A DNA stretch of 64,000 nucleotides from Draconibacterium mangrovi (GCF_010586825.1 NZ_JAAAGB010000013.1:1-64000); one strand, 5' to 3'; positions 27,914 through 37,182 are shown, counted from the stretch's first letter. Program-made: numbers and translations. Notes: a model not told the origin generated them from the sequence alone.

Positions 27914-29517
27914 TGAACGTATATGATTAATTTTTGACCTATTTGGATTTTACGCGCATCGCTGATGCTGTTCCATTCCAGAATTTTCTCGGGCGTTACA
28001 CCATCGTACTTTTGTGCAATTACATACGGAGATTCGCCACTTTTCACAATGTGCTCCACTTTTCTTGACGACTCAGGAATTACAATTCCCGGTAATGTAG
28101 CAGAAGCAAAATTCGGAACTACCGTTTTGGGCTCCTCCTTTTTAGCTGTTTCTTGCTGCAGCCCGCGATAATATTCTGCATTTTCATCGTCGACAAAAAT
28201 ATCAAGCGTTTTACCGGCCTGAATTTTGCGTTCGTCGTAAATGTTATTCCAGTATTTTAAATCGGCTACACGCACATCATAATCCTCCGCAATAAACCCC
28301 AACACGTCGCCCGATTTTATGGTGTACTTGATTTTTGTTTTCCCCTCAATTTCCAGATCCTTTACCTTCTCGCCCACATACTGACGATTGGGTGCCGGCG
28401 GGTATTCAATCTTTTGAGCCAACACCCCAAACAGTGTTGAGTCCACACCGTTGTAAATGGAGTCCTGCAGAAACAAAAAGTCTTGTTTCAGATCCTCAGG
28501 TAAAGTAATTGATGCCTGCCCCGGTACTATGAGATATGGAAACTGTGGATTAAAAAAGTGTAGTTCTTCGGATGATATTGGCAGCACAGCACCGATCTGA
28601 TTAAAATGAGTTTGCAGGCGCACCATTGCTTCTGCCGTTATTTGTGGTTCCTGTTCCGTTATAAATTTGTTCTGGCTCAAAAATGCTGTCGTTGCCTGGA
28701 AGGCCGCCATAAAATCAGTCACTTCTTTCGGTGCTATTTTCAGCAATTCGTTTACAGAACAAGCATCACCACCGGCACGACGACAAAGATTCTTAATCTC
28801 AGTCTTTCCAAACACAAATGCCAACATGGCTTTTTTCGGATGATCGAATAAAGCCTCATTTTTCTTCAATTCCTTAACAGCAGCTTGCGTTGCTTTTGAA
28901 ACATTCAAACGTTCATCAACCAGCTTGTTGATTTGCAAACCGTTCAGCACACCCTGAAAATGTGTTAATTGCCACGCTCCTGCCCGTTTAAAAGGACTTT
29001 TAGCGTCAGTGTTAAATGACGAAAGTGTCGCCGGCAAATACTGTAAATCTTCACTTAATCCGGCTTCAATCAACTCGCTTTTTATTTCCGGCTGATAGAA
29101 CCAGAAGCTTTTAACAAAAATTGCCTTATCGGGAGCAGGTAAATGATCTAAAACGGAAAAATAAGTCTCAAACGCCTCCGGATTATGTGCATATTCTTTC
29201 GCGTCTTTCAGTTCCCGTTTCATCGTCTGACGGTTTGCCAACTCCAGTTTCCCGGGGAAAAATGCGGCATCATTCCATGGATATTCAAAAACCTGCTGAT
29301 GAATATTTTGCAGCAAACGGGATTGAAAATCTTCGCCGTTAATACTGTCTTGCCCCCAATTTAGCAGGGGAACCAACAACAGCAAAACCACAAAAATTCC
29401 AATTAAAGAACCCGGCTTATTTTGTTCGAATCGTTTCAAATACAACTTTTGCAAAAATGATACGCAAAAATATGATTTCCGATTAAACAGCCCACAATAA
29501 TTCTGAAGGAAATACAT
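27910..29517 (-). CDS. LysM protein with inactive MltD-like transglycosylase domain
   Basis: A 535-aa membrane-anchored protein: transmembrane segment about 37-53, a lytic-transglycosylase-like domain (about 130-290), and two LysM peptidoglycan-binding modules (about 392-438 and 488-534). The SLT domain shows GLSEDLQYLPATLSSFN, KRAGAWQLT and VDERLNVSKATQAAVKEL as in MltD, but the catalytic Glu of the LPxxES motif is Leu165. The domain should therefore bind glycan without cutting it. First gene of the operon with two SGNH proteins and an MBOAT protein, it may hold the acylation machinery at peptidoglycan. ATG at 29517. Confidence 0.85.
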   Translation of the reverse strand: MYFLQNYCGLFNRKSYFCVSFLQKLYLKRFEQNKPGSLIGIFVVLLLLVPLLNWGQDSINGEDFQSRLLQNIHQQVFEYPWNDAAFFPGKLELANRQTMKRELKDAKEYAHNPEAFETYFSVLDHLPAPDKAIFVKSFWFYQPEIKSELIEAGLSEDLQYLPATLSSFNTDAKSPFKRAGAWQLTHFQGVLNGLQINKLVDERLNVSKATQAAVKELKKNEALFDHPKKAMLAFVFGKTEIKNLCRRAGGDACSVNELLKIAPKEVTDFMAAFQATTAFLSQNKFITEQEPQITAEAMVRLQTHFNQIGAVLPISSEELHFFNPQFPYLIVPGQASITLPEDLKQDFLFLQDSIYNGVDSTLFGVLAQKIEYPPAPNRQYVGEKVKDLEIEGKTKIKYTIKSGDVLGFIAEDYDVRVADLKYWNNIYDERKIQAGKTLDIFVDDENAEYYRGLQQETAKKEEPKTVVPNFASATLPGIVIPESSRKVEHIVKSGESPYVIAQKYDGVTPEKILEWNSISDARKIQIGQKLIIYVQ

Positions 29518-29661
29518 AAATTAATCCAACCCGTACCGGGTTGTAAAACGAATTCCATTGCCCCTGCTACTATAAGCGAACCCGTACCAGTTTCTTTCGC
29601 AGTAATAATTCTAAATAAATAAGTAATTCAACATTCCTGCACGAATTGGATAATCAGCAAT

Positions 29662-31323
29662 TTATTCTACCTCATTATCGCGTTCACGAATTTCCACGCG
29701 GCGAATTTTTCCGCTGATGGTTTTTGGCAACTCATCAACAAACTCGATTTGTCGTGGATATTTATACGGAGCAGTTACCTCTTTTACGTGATTTTGTAAC
29801 TCTTTTACCAACTCATCGCCGGCGCGCTGTTTATAGTCCGGTGCCAAAACAACAGTCGCTTTTACAATTTGTCCACGAATTTCGTCAGGAATTCCTGTGA
29901 TGGCACATTCCACAACGGCAGGGTGAGTCATCAATGCACTTTCCACTTCGAAAGGCCCGATACGGTAACCGGAACTTTTAATTACATCATCGGCGCGGCC
30001 TACAAACCACAAATAACCATCCTCATCTTTCCAGGCCAAATCGCCGGTGTAATAAATTCCGTCCGACATGGCTTCGTCGGTCAATTTTTGGTTGCGGTAA
30101 TAACCATCAAACAAACCGGCAGGATAATTTTTGTCGATTCGAATTACAATTTGTCCCTGTTCACCAGCTTCGGCTGATCGTCCTTCCGGAGTAAGCAAAT
30201 CAATATCGTAATGCGGACTTGGCAAACCCATCGAACCCGGTTTTGGTTCTACCCAAGGCGAAGTAAACACCGACAAGGTAGTTTCACTTTGTCCGTAACC
30301 TTCGCGCAGTTTAATTCCGGTTAAATCGTAAAAACGATTGTAAACTTCGGGATTCAATGCTTCGCCTGCAATCGTACACCATTCAAGTGCCGACAAATCA
30401 TATTTGCTCATATCCTCCCTGATCAGAAAACGGAAAATAGTTGGCGGTGCACAAAGCGAGGTTACCTGGTATTTTGAAAGCACTTCCAGAATATCGGAAG
30501 GCGTAAATTTTTCATGATCGTAAACAAAAACTGATGCGCCAACCAGCCACTGGCCGTACAGTTTTCCCCAAACAGCTTTCAACCAGCCGGTGTCGGCAAT
30601 GGTTAAATGCAAACTGTCGTGGTGAAGGTTTTGCCAGTATTTTGCCGTAACAATGTGTGCCAGCGGATAAGTACTGTTGAGCACCACCATTTTCGGATCG
30701 CCGGTAGTTCCCGATGTAAAACTTACGATAATCGGATCGTCATTTTTTGTCGGCTCCACTGGACGTTGAAAGGGCTCAGCATTTTCAATTCCTTTGTGAA
30801 AATCTTCCCAGCCTTCAGGAATTATCGGTCCGATCGACACCAGTTTTTCAATGGATGGCGACTCGGGCAATGCCTCATTTACATGCGAAGTGATCAGCTC
30901 ATCACCATCGCAAATAATGGCTTTTATTGTAGCGGCGTTGTCACGGTAAACAATGTCCTTTTTAGTCAACAAGTGTGTAGCCGGAATAATAACGGCGCCG
31001 ATTTTATGCAAGGCAATAATGGTGTACCAAAATTCGGCACGTCGCTTCAAAATTGCCATCACCATATCACCTTTTCCAATTCCCAGCGACGATAAATAAC
31101 CGGCAGTGCGGTCGGTAATTTCCTTTAGTTCGCCAAAAGTGAATGAACGGCTTTCGCCTTTATCGTTTGTCCAGAGCAAGGCCCTTTTGTTGGGTTCTTT
31201 CGCGGCCCAACCGTCTACAACGTCGTAGGCAAAGTTGAAATCCTCCGGAACGTTTAACTCGTAATTGGCTTTAAAATCCTCAAAATCGGTAAAAGCAGTC
31301 TGTTTTAAGTATTTTTCAATCAT
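29662..31323 (-). CDS. AMP-forming acyl-CoA synthetase
   Basis: A 553-aa ANL-superfamily ligase that activates a carboxylic acid with ATP and CoA. The phosphate-binding motif VSFTSGTTGDPKM is at about 205-217, the A5 motif REGYGQSET and A7 YTGDLAWKD are present, and the C-terminal catalytic lysine is K539 in TISGKIRR. It resembles the medium-chain/acetyl-like group in Bacteroidota that pairs with XRE-cupin regulators. The exact acyl substrate is not evident. The start is 17 bases after the stop of the XRE-cupin gene, so the two form an operon. Confidence 0.92.
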   Translation of the reverse strand: MIEKYLKQTAFTDFEDFKANYELNVPEDFNFAYDVVDGWAAKEPNKRALLWTNDKGESRSFTFGELKEITDRTAGYLSSLGIGKGDMVMAILKRRAEFWYTIIALHKIGAVIIPATHLLTKKDIVYRDNAATIKAIICDGDELITSHVNEALPESPSIEKLVSIGPIIPEGWEDFHKGIENAEPFQRPVEPTKNDDPIIVSFTSGTTGDPKMVVLNSTYPLAHIVTAKYWQNLHHDSLHLTIADTGWLKAVWGKLYGQWLVGASVFVYDHEKFTPSDILEVLSKYQVTSLCAPPTIFRFLIREDMSKYDLSALEWCTIAGEALNPEVYNRFYDLTGIKLREGYGQSETTLSVFTSPWVEPKPGSMGLPSPHYDIDLLTPEGRSAEAGEQGQIVIRIDKNYPAGLFDGYYRNQKLTDEAMSDGIYYTGDLAWKDEDGYLWFVGRADDVIKSSGYRIGPFEVESALMTHPAVVECAITGIPDEIRGQIVKATVVLAPDYKQRAGDELVKELQNHVKEVTAPYKYPRQIEFVDELPKTISGKIRRVEIRERDNEVE

Positions 31324-31340
31324 GTAGCGTCAAGTTTTTA

Positions 31341-31895
31341 TTATAGAATTACGGCCAGAAACTTTACTGTTTTCCCCTCCAATGCTTTCATTCCGTGCGG
31401 AAGTGTGGCATCAAAGTAAAGGCTGTCTCCCTGGTTGAGTATCATTTCATGTCCATCAACACTCAACAATAATTTGCCTTCCAAAACATAGTTCAATTCC
31501 TGTCCGCTATGACTATTCAGATGAATTGGTTTTTCTTCAGCATCCGGCTCAATGGTTACAATAAACGGATCCGCTTTCCGTCCGGTAAACCCTGATGCCA
31601 GCGCCCGGTATTTATACGCCCGGGTACGTTCCATGGCAGTTCCCTGCCCTGCCCGGGTGAGATAAAACGATTTCATATGGGGCTCGTCACCAAATAGCAA
31701 TGCCGTTAACCCAATATTATATTTTTTTGATATGTTTTCGAGAACACCAATTGGAATATCCGTTTTTCCGCTTTCGTATCCTTCGTATTCTTCAGCGGAC
31801 ACCCGGCAACTTGTTGCTATTTCGTCAACAGAAAGATTGAGCATATCGCGTAAACCTCTTAGCCTCATGGCTATCTCTTTAATTTGTCCGTTCAT
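31341..31895 (-). CDS. XRE-family regulator with cupin domain
   Basis: A 184-aa regulator: helix-turn-helix of the Cro/XRE type (about 9-63, LNLSVDEIATSCRVSAEEYEGYESG) and a C-terminal cupin sensor domain (about 108-182, HLNSHSGQELNYVLEGKLLL; GDSLYFDATLPHGM). Cupin-type regulators bind small ligands, so the product or substrate of the neighbouring acyl-CoA synthetase is a reasonable guess. ATG at 31895. Two 14-bp direct repeats (31901-31928) sit directly upstream and could be its own operator. Confidence 0.93.
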   Translation of the reverse strand: MNGQIKEIAMRLRGLRDMLNLSVDEIATSCRVSAEEYEGYESGKTDIPIGVLENISKKYNIGLTALLFGDEPHMKSFYLTRAGQGTAMERTRAYKYRALASGFTGRKADPFIVTIEPDAEEKPIHLNSHSGQELNYVLEGKLLLSVDGHEMILNQGDSLYFDATLPHGMKALEGKTVKFLAVIL

Positions 31896-31900
31896 AATGT

Positions 31901-31928
31901 TTAGTTTCTATTGATTAGTTTCTATCGT
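31901..31928 (-). promoter_or_regulatory. Direct repeat, candidate operator of the XRE-cupin gene
   Basis: Two adjacent 14-bp copies TTAGTTTCTATTGA and TTAGTTTCTATCGT, then a further TTAG, lie between the regulator ATG and its candidate -7 box. Tandem sites in a 5' leader suit autoregulation. Confidence 0.4.
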
Positions 31929-31939
31929 TTAGCGAAAGA

Positions 31940-31947
31940 CAAAGTTA
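31940..31947 (-). promoter_or_regulatory. Candidate -7 box of the XRE-acyl-CoA ligase operon
   Basis: The minus strand reads TAACTTTG, a perfect TAnnTTTG; no TTTG is seen at the -33 distance. The expected start site falls just upstream of the direct repeats. Confidence 0.4.
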
Positions 31948-32040
31948 TTGCTTTTTGCGTCAGATTGTTCACTTTTTCGAACTACCGACACAATTAGTCG
32001 TAAATTTAAATCTAAAGAAACGGATGACCCCCTAAACGAA

Positions 32041-34164
32041 CTAAAGGTTCTCGAAGAAATACTGACTTACCTTTTCCATCAGGTGAACACGGTCTTTTCC
32101 ACGCACGTTATGCGGATGAATCGGATATGCAAAAAAGTCAACCTGCTTGTTCTGCTTCACACATTCGCGCAGGAATTTCATACTGTGTTGCATTACCACG
32201 GTTTCGTCCTGCACGCCATGAATTAACATCAGTTTGCCATCGAGGTTCTCCACATAATTGGTCATGTTCGAATTTTTGTAGCCTTCCGGGTTTTCCTGCG
32301 GCATATCCATATAGCGCTCGCCGTACATAATTTCGTACATGCGCCAGTCAACGACAGGACCACCGGCAACTGCCACTTTAAAAATCTCAGGATGTTTCAG
32401 TTTTAAATTCAGCGTCATAAAACCACCGTAGCTCCATCCGTGAACGCCAATCCGGTCGGCATCAACATAAGGCAACGAAAGCAGGTATTCAACTCCCTGT
32501 ATTTGGTCTTCGGTTTCAAGAACACCTAAATTCCGGTGAATAGCGGTTTCAAAAGCACGACCACGATTTGAGGTTCCGCGGTTATCGAGTGTAAAAGCAA
32601 TGTAGCCTTGCGACGCCATATAATATTGCCACCAACGTGCCTGGTTGTGCCAGTTTTTGGTTACCAGTTGCGAGTGCGGGCCGCCATAAACGTATACTAC
32701 AACCGGGTATTTTTTAGCAGGATCGAAATCAACCGGCAAAATCAATCGTCCATGCAAATCATATTTTCCGTCTTTGGTTTTTAAGCTTATCAGCTTGTTC
32801 TCGCCCAACTGATAATCTTTTAGCGGATCTTCCGACTCGAAAATGGTTCGTTTGTCTTTTCCGCTTGCAGAGATCAAATCAACTTTTCCCGGGACTTCGT
32901 TAGCCGACCAACCATCTAAAAGATAAGTCGCATCAGGACTTAAAGTTCCACCATGAACACCTGTTTCAGTTGAAAGTCGTACAGTCTTTCCCGATTTTAC
33001 ATCCACTTTATAAATATTGTTTTGCAGCGGATCGTCAATGGTAGCTTCAATAAACAACGATTTTTCGCTGGCATCGAATCCAAGCATTTTTGTTACTTCC
33101 CACTCCCCTTTTGTAATCTGCTGAACCAGCTCGCCATCGGTATTGTATCTGTACACATGAAACCATCCATCCCGGCGGCTCAGGTAATAAAATTCATTTG
33201 CATTTACTTTCGAGAACTGAATAGGATAAAGCGGCTCCACGTAAGTTTGAGAAGTTTCTTCAAAAAGCGTTTTTACTTTATCTCCGGTTGCCACATCGTA
33301 ACAATTCAGCTGCATATGATTTTGTTCGCGGTTCAGCTCTGCCATGTAAATGGTTTTCTCACCGGGCGACCAGGCCACATTGGTAAGAAAATGATCCAAT
33401 GGCTCCCCGGTTTTCAGGAAAGTAGTTTTCCCTGTTTCGATATTGTAAACGCCCAGAGTTACGTGATGACTTGCCATTCCTGCCATCGGGTATTTTACCG
33501 GCGTGTATTCGGCTTCGCGGGCCATAAAATCCACCAGCGGATAATCTTTTACCATACTTTCATCTTTACGGTAGAAAGCCACAAAATTTCCTTCGGGCGA
33601 ATTTAAAATACCACCTGAAATTCCAAATTCATTCCGGTGAACGGTTTGTCCGTTTACAATTCCGTTACCACCATCATTGGTCATTTGTTTTGTTGTTCCA
33701 TCAGCAAATGCAACAAATAAATCATCTTCCTGTGTGAACGCCACAAACCGGCCTACTTCCGAGAAATTCGCATTCTCTGCTCCATCCGGAAGTTCAATCT
33801 GAAATATGACTTGCTTTTTATGAATGTCGACCAACCAATATTTTTTCGCATCCGAAACCAAAAGTTTTCCTTCGTTAGTCCAGCTATGTGATGGAAGCCC
33901 CTTGAATGTTTCGCCGGTTATAGTATTTAACTCACCAAGTGTAACAACGGTAGTTTTTTCTTCTGTTTTTGCCGACTCTGCAACGATAGATTTATTCTCA
34001 ACAAAAGAAAAATGTACATCATCCATCCATTGTAATCCCGTCATCGATTCGGGATACAAATAAGTATACCGCCCGTAAACGGCATCTTCCAGACTCATTT
34101 GTTTGGTTTGGGCAAAAGCAAAAGCTTGAACAAAAAGGAAAAGAATAACTATACTTCGACGCAT
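32041..34164 (-). CDS. S9 family dipeptidyl-peptidase IV
   Basis: A 707-aa secreted serine peptidase, signal peptide MRRSIVILFLFVQAFAFA, that removes Xaa-Pro (or Xaa-Ala) dipeptides from peptide N-termini. An N-terminal eight-bladed propeller (about 50-430) precedes the alpha/beta-hydrolase domain, with nucleophile Ser in HGWSYGGFMT, the Asp in LMLIHGVQDETV and the His in HPHNVRGKDR. Length and layout match Bacteroidota DPP-IV. It stands alone; no terminator is evident on its 3' side. Confidence 0.94.
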   Translation of the reverse strand: MRRSIVILFLFVQAFAFAQTKQMSLEDAVYGRYTYLYPESMTGLQWMDDVHFSFVENKSIVAESAKTEEKTTVVTLGELNTITGETFKGLPSHSWTNEGKLLVSDAKKYWLVDIHKKQVIFQIELPDGAENANFSEVGRFVAFTQEDDLFVAFADGTTKQMTNDGGNGIVNGQTVHRNEFGISGGILNSPEGNFVAFYRKDESMVKDYPLVDFMAREAEYTPVKYPMAGMASHHVTLGVYNIETGKTTFLKTGEPLDHFLTNVAWSPGEKTIYMAELNREQNHMQLNCYDVATGDKVKTLFEETSQTYVEPLYPIQFSKVNANEFYYLSRRDGWFHVYRYNTDGELVQQITKGEWEVTKMLGFDASEKSLFIEATIDDPLQNNIYKVDVKSGKTVRLSTETGVHGGTLSPDATYLLDGWSANEVPGKVDLISASGKDKRTIFESEDPLKDYQLGENKLISLKTKDGKYDLHGRLILPVDFDPAKKYPVVVYVYGGPHSQLVTKNWHNQARWWQYYMASQGYIAFTLDNRGTSNRGRAFETAIHRNLGVLETEDQIQGVEYLLSLPYVDADRIGVHGWSYGGFMTLNLKLKHPEIFKVAVAGGPVVDWRMYEIMYGERYMDMPQENPEGYKNSNMTNYVENLDGKLMLIHGVQDETVVMQHSMKFLRECVKQNKQVDFFAYPIHPHNVRGKDRVHLMEKVSQYFFENL

Positions 34165-34254
34165 TTTTTCGGTTTTAAAAATTGAAGCCCGAAAATAGCA
34201 AAAGTTCTGCTTAACTTGTAATGAGAAAATTCAGGGATTTGGGTTCTTGAACTA

Positions 34255-34292
34255 TTTAAAAACCTTCAAGGTATAAACGACCTTGAAGGTTT
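34255..34292 (-). terminator. Terminator downstream of the 34321 gene
   Basis: Perfect 12-bp inverted repeat AACCTTCAAGGT / ACCTTGAAGGTT (34261-34291), with a TTTTTAAAT tail on the minus strand. Confidence 0.75.
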
Positions 34293-34320
34293 AGAATGAC
34301 AACTCAAAATTTTATTTATA

Positions 34321-35025
34321 TCATTCGAATACAAAAGCCCCATCAAATTCTTCGAGGTATGTTTCAAAGTTTAACACACTCTCATCGGTCATCAGAAAAT
34401 AAAGGCAAATACAAAGTCCGTCTTTGCCTATTGCTAAACCTTTTCCTCTCGTAAATTTATCTTTAAAAACATTGCCTCTAAAGTTCAGGGGATAGCTGGC
34501 CATTGCCTCTGCGTTAAACATCTCACTTGCCTTTTCGGGAGGATACATTTCTACCATTGAATACAATTCAAGCACATCCAACTCTGAAGCACCACTAAAA
34601 GGTTTTCCATACCTAAAATCGTGTTTTATCCGTCCGAAAAAGAGATGCTTAAAAGCCATCTCCTGCAAACTATCTTTTGCAAGACCTTCAAAACCACCAC
34701 CGGCATTACCTGGAGGAATACTTGCCAAAACAATGCATTCATTGTCACTGTGTTCAAGTACCGCTGTAACCAGTCCAAAATACGCATTGAAAAAAGTGCT
34801 TCCAAGAGCCGGCTTTATACCATATTGTTGTGCAATATCAGGATTGGGTGATTCCTCGTTTACCGCTGCCGGGTATATTAATTCTGAATTTTCGGAAGAT
34901 TGGAAAGAAGTTGGAACATTTAGTAAAATCCCTACCCTTTTTACAGCGTCTTCCAAAGCAGTTTGCGCCGATATTATTTGAAGTCCAGAAAACAAGAAAA
35001 TGAGTATTAGAACGATATGTTTCAT
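34321..35025 (-). CDS. Secreted hypothetical protein
   Basis: A 234-aa exported protein with signal peptide MKHIVLILIFLFSGLQIISA from the ATG at 35025; an upstream TTG-type extension is rejected because it would overlap the preceding gene and bury the signal. I recognise no family. The mature part has an NSELIYPAAVNEES segment and a Gly-rich PPGNAGGGFEGLAKD. It starts 20 bases after the stop of the VWA-protein gene, so it is probably its operon partner, and it ends in a terminator at 34255-34292. Confidence 0.7.
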   Translation of the reverse strand: MKHIVLILIFLFSGLQIISAQTALEDAVKRVGILLNVPTSFQSSENSELIYPAAVNEESPNPDIAQQYGIKPALGSTFFNAYFGLVTAVLEHSDNECIVLASIPPGNAGGGFEGLAKDSLQEMAFKHLFFGRIKHDFRYGKPFSGASELDVLELYSMVEMYPPEKASEMFNAEAMASYPLNFRGNVFKDKFTRGKGLAIGKDGLCICLYFLMTDESVLNFETYLEEFDGAFVFE

Positions 35026-35044
35026 AAATAATTTGCTTTTATCA

Positions 35045-36889
35045 TTATTTCTCTTCTGCCACAAACTCCAGATTATCTAAAGTTTTTGCCAAACGAACGA
35101 ACTCGCTGCGATAACCTTCGGAATCAGCTCCTTTTGCACTTTCTGCAAGGTTGATTACTGAATTTATGGTAGTATTTCCCATAAACTCAGATTTTCGCAA
35201 TAACATACCGAACGAGGCAACGGCTGCCGAAAAACGAAAATCATCTGAAGTTTCGGTATTCAAACGATTCTGCACCGGTAATTCCAGCAATATGCTTTTG
35301 TGTTCGTCCGGTTTTTTGTAACGCAATTTTATCGTTAGCAATTCATCACTGTTTTCCCCCGTAACATTTTTGCTCGTTTGATATTTAAGCGGATCAACAG
35401 AAGGTACATCACCACCTGCTCCGGCCGGAATAATTTCGTACAGCGCAGTAACGGTATGCCCTGCGCCGATTTCGCCGGCATCTTTTTTATCATCGTTAAA
35501 ATCTTCATCGTTAAGCAAACGATTTTCGTAGCCCACCAAACGATAAGCCTTCACTTGTTTGGGATTAAACTCGAGTTGAAATTTCACGTCTTTGGCAATG
35601 GTAAATAAGGTACCACCAAATTCGCTGACAAAAACTTTTCGTGCCTCCTGAATATTGTCGATATAGGAGTAGTTTCCGTTTCCTTTATCGGCAATGGTTT
35701 CCATTTTATCGTCTTTAATATTGCCTGTACCAAAACCCAAAACAGAGATAAACACCCCATTATTGCGCTTCTGTTCCACCAAGCGCTCCATCTCGGAAGT
35801 GCTTGATACGCCCACGTTAAAATCGCCGTCGGTAGCCAGAATAATACGATTGTTTCCACCTTCAATAAAATTCTCCTCTGCAATTTTATAGGCCAGTTTT
35901 ATACCAGCCCCACCGGCTGTTGAACCACCTGCATTCAATTTTTCGAGGGCATCCAAAATTTTTGTCTTTTTATTGCCGGGCGTAGACCCCAGCACTTTTC
36001 CGGCAGCACCGGCGTACACCACAATCGCCACCCGGTCGTTGGGGCGAAGTTCGTTCACCAACATTTTAAAAGCACGTTTTAATAAGGGTAACTTATCCGG
36101 CGAATTCATTGAACCTGAAACATCAAGCAAAAATACCAGGTTGGATGCCGGCAATTCAGTTTTGTCGAAACTTTTTCCTTTTAAACCAATATGCATCAGG
36201 TAATTTTCGTTGTTCCACGGGCAAGCTGCAATTTCAGTTGTTACACTAAACGGATGTTCGTTTAGTGGTTCCGGATACTCGTACGAAAAATAATTGATCA
36301 TCTCTTCAATACGAACAGCATCAGTTGGTGGCAGCTCTCCTGCATTTAAATAGCGGCGAACATTGGAATACGAAGCATTATCAACATCAATTGAAAAAGT
36401 CGACAGCGGATTGACACTCACGTTTTTGAATCCGTTTTCATGAATGGCGGAATAATTTTCAGTATTCCAGTCAAAATTATCATTTACCACCATGTAAGAA
36501 GTACGGGCAGCCTTTGCCTTCGAAATTGAACCGGAAAGAAATCTCTTTTTTTGCGTACCGTAACCAATTACCACTACTTCTTCACAAGCAATCTGGTTGT
36601 TAGTCATCTTTACATTTACTGTATCCTGTTTGCCGATTTGTACTTTCTCGGTTTCCATTCCAATAAAGGAAAACACCAGTCTTTTATCCTGAGGATTAAC
36701 TCCGATGCTGTAATAGCCACTCAGATCGGTAATTGTTCCACGCGATGTGTTTTCTACCATTACGGTAACTCCCGGAAGCGGTGATCCGGTTTCGTCGCTA
36801 ACTGTTCCGGAAATAATTCGTTGTTCTGTTGCCAATCCTATACCTGAAAATAATAGTAGAAAGGCCAGTGAGATAATAAATTGTTTCAT
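35045..36889 (-). CDS. VWA-domain protein with CarboxypepD_reg and plug-like segment
   Basis: A 614-aa exported protein with signal peptide MKQFIISLAFLLLFSGIGLA (ATG at 36889; a longer version starts at a less likely site). Order: carboxypeptidase-regulatory-like domain (about 24-98), the segment EEVVVIGYGTQKKR that normally opens the SusC plug (about 103-116), a YfbK-type VWA N-terminal region (SYSNVRRYLNAGELPP, about 173-188), and a von Willebrand A domain with intact metal site DVSGSMN (about 256-262) plus DUF3520-like C-terminus. Divergent from an ECF sigma/anti-sigma pair that carries the same plug signature. Function unknown; likely an envelope protein-protein platform. Confidence 0.9.
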   Translation of the reverse strand: MKQFIISLAFLLLFSGIGLATEQRIISGTVSDETGSPLPGVTVMVENTSRGTITDLSGYYSIGVNPQDKRLVFSFIGMETEKVQIGKQDTVNVKMTNNQIACEEVVVIGYGTQKKRFLSGSISKAKAARTSYMVVNDNFDWNTENYSAIHENGFKNVSVNPLSTFSIDVDNASYSNVRRYLNAGELPPTDAVRIEEMINYFSYEYPEPLNEHPFSVTTEIAACPWNNENYLMHIGLKGKSFDKTELPASNLVFLLDVSGSMNSPDKLPLLKRAFKMLVNELRPNDRVAIVVYAGAAGKVLGSTPGNKKTKILDALEKLNAGGSTAGGAGIKLAYKIAEENFIEGGNNRIILATDGDFNVGVSSTSEMERLVEQKRNNGVFISVLGFGTGNIKDDKMETIADKGNGNYSYIDNIQEARKVFVSEFGGTLFTIAKDVKFQLEFNPKQVKAYRLVGYENRLLNDEDFNDDKKDAGEIGAGHTVTALYEIIPAGAGGDVPSVDPLKYQTSKNVTGENSDELLTIKLRYKKPDEHKSILLELPVQNRLNTETSDDFRFSAAVASFGMLLRKSEFMGNTTINSVINLAESAKGADSEGYRSEFVRLAKTLDNLEFVAEEK

Positions 36890-36992
36890 AATCTGAAGTT
36901 TTAAAATTTTGATTTCACTAACAGGATGCAACAGCGTTTCTTATTCCATAAATAATTTTTAATAAAATTGAATTATCTTACTTTTAGGGGCT

Positions 36993-37093
36993 AATAAAGA
37001 AAATTCCCGAAGTTGACTATCCCGTGGCAGAGCTAATGGGTATTTCGCCAACTTCATTTCAGCTAAATAGCAGAGAATCGAATTTTCTTTATT
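36993..37093. repeat. Nested inverted repeat of about 100 bp
   Basis: Outer arms AATAAAGAAAATTC (36993-37006) and GAATTTTCTTTATT (37080-37093) match perfectly over 14 bases; inner arms GAAGTTG / CAACTTC sit inside. It lies in the divergent gap between the VWA gene and the ECF sigma gene, so it is in the 5' region of one or both. It may be a mobile hairpin element or a regulatory structure. Confidence 0.7.
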
Positions 37094-37094
37094 T

Positions 37095-37182
37095 CACCCC
37101 TCTGTCATCCGTCAGTTGACGGATAACATCTCCCCTCAACGGGGGAGAAAAAGCGGAACCCCTTGGCAAAGCCAGGGGGAAT
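37095..37182. repeat. CTCCCCTCAACG-type interspersed repeat
   Basis: Carries CACCCCTCTGTCATCCGTCA, GTTGACGGAT, CTCCCCTCAACGGGGGAG and CCCCTTGGCAAAGCCAGGGGG, all self-complementary pieces. Related sequence is found at 46670-46722 and 50488-50608. A TTG at 37163 inside it opens an artefactual extension of the sigma-factor frame. Confidence 0.65.

Noticed and set aside
23202-29517. Alginate biosynthesis operon.
   Set aside because: MBOAT and SGNH proteins recall AlgI/J/X, but no polymerase, epimerase or export gene is present, and LysM points to peptidoglycan-associated glycan instead.
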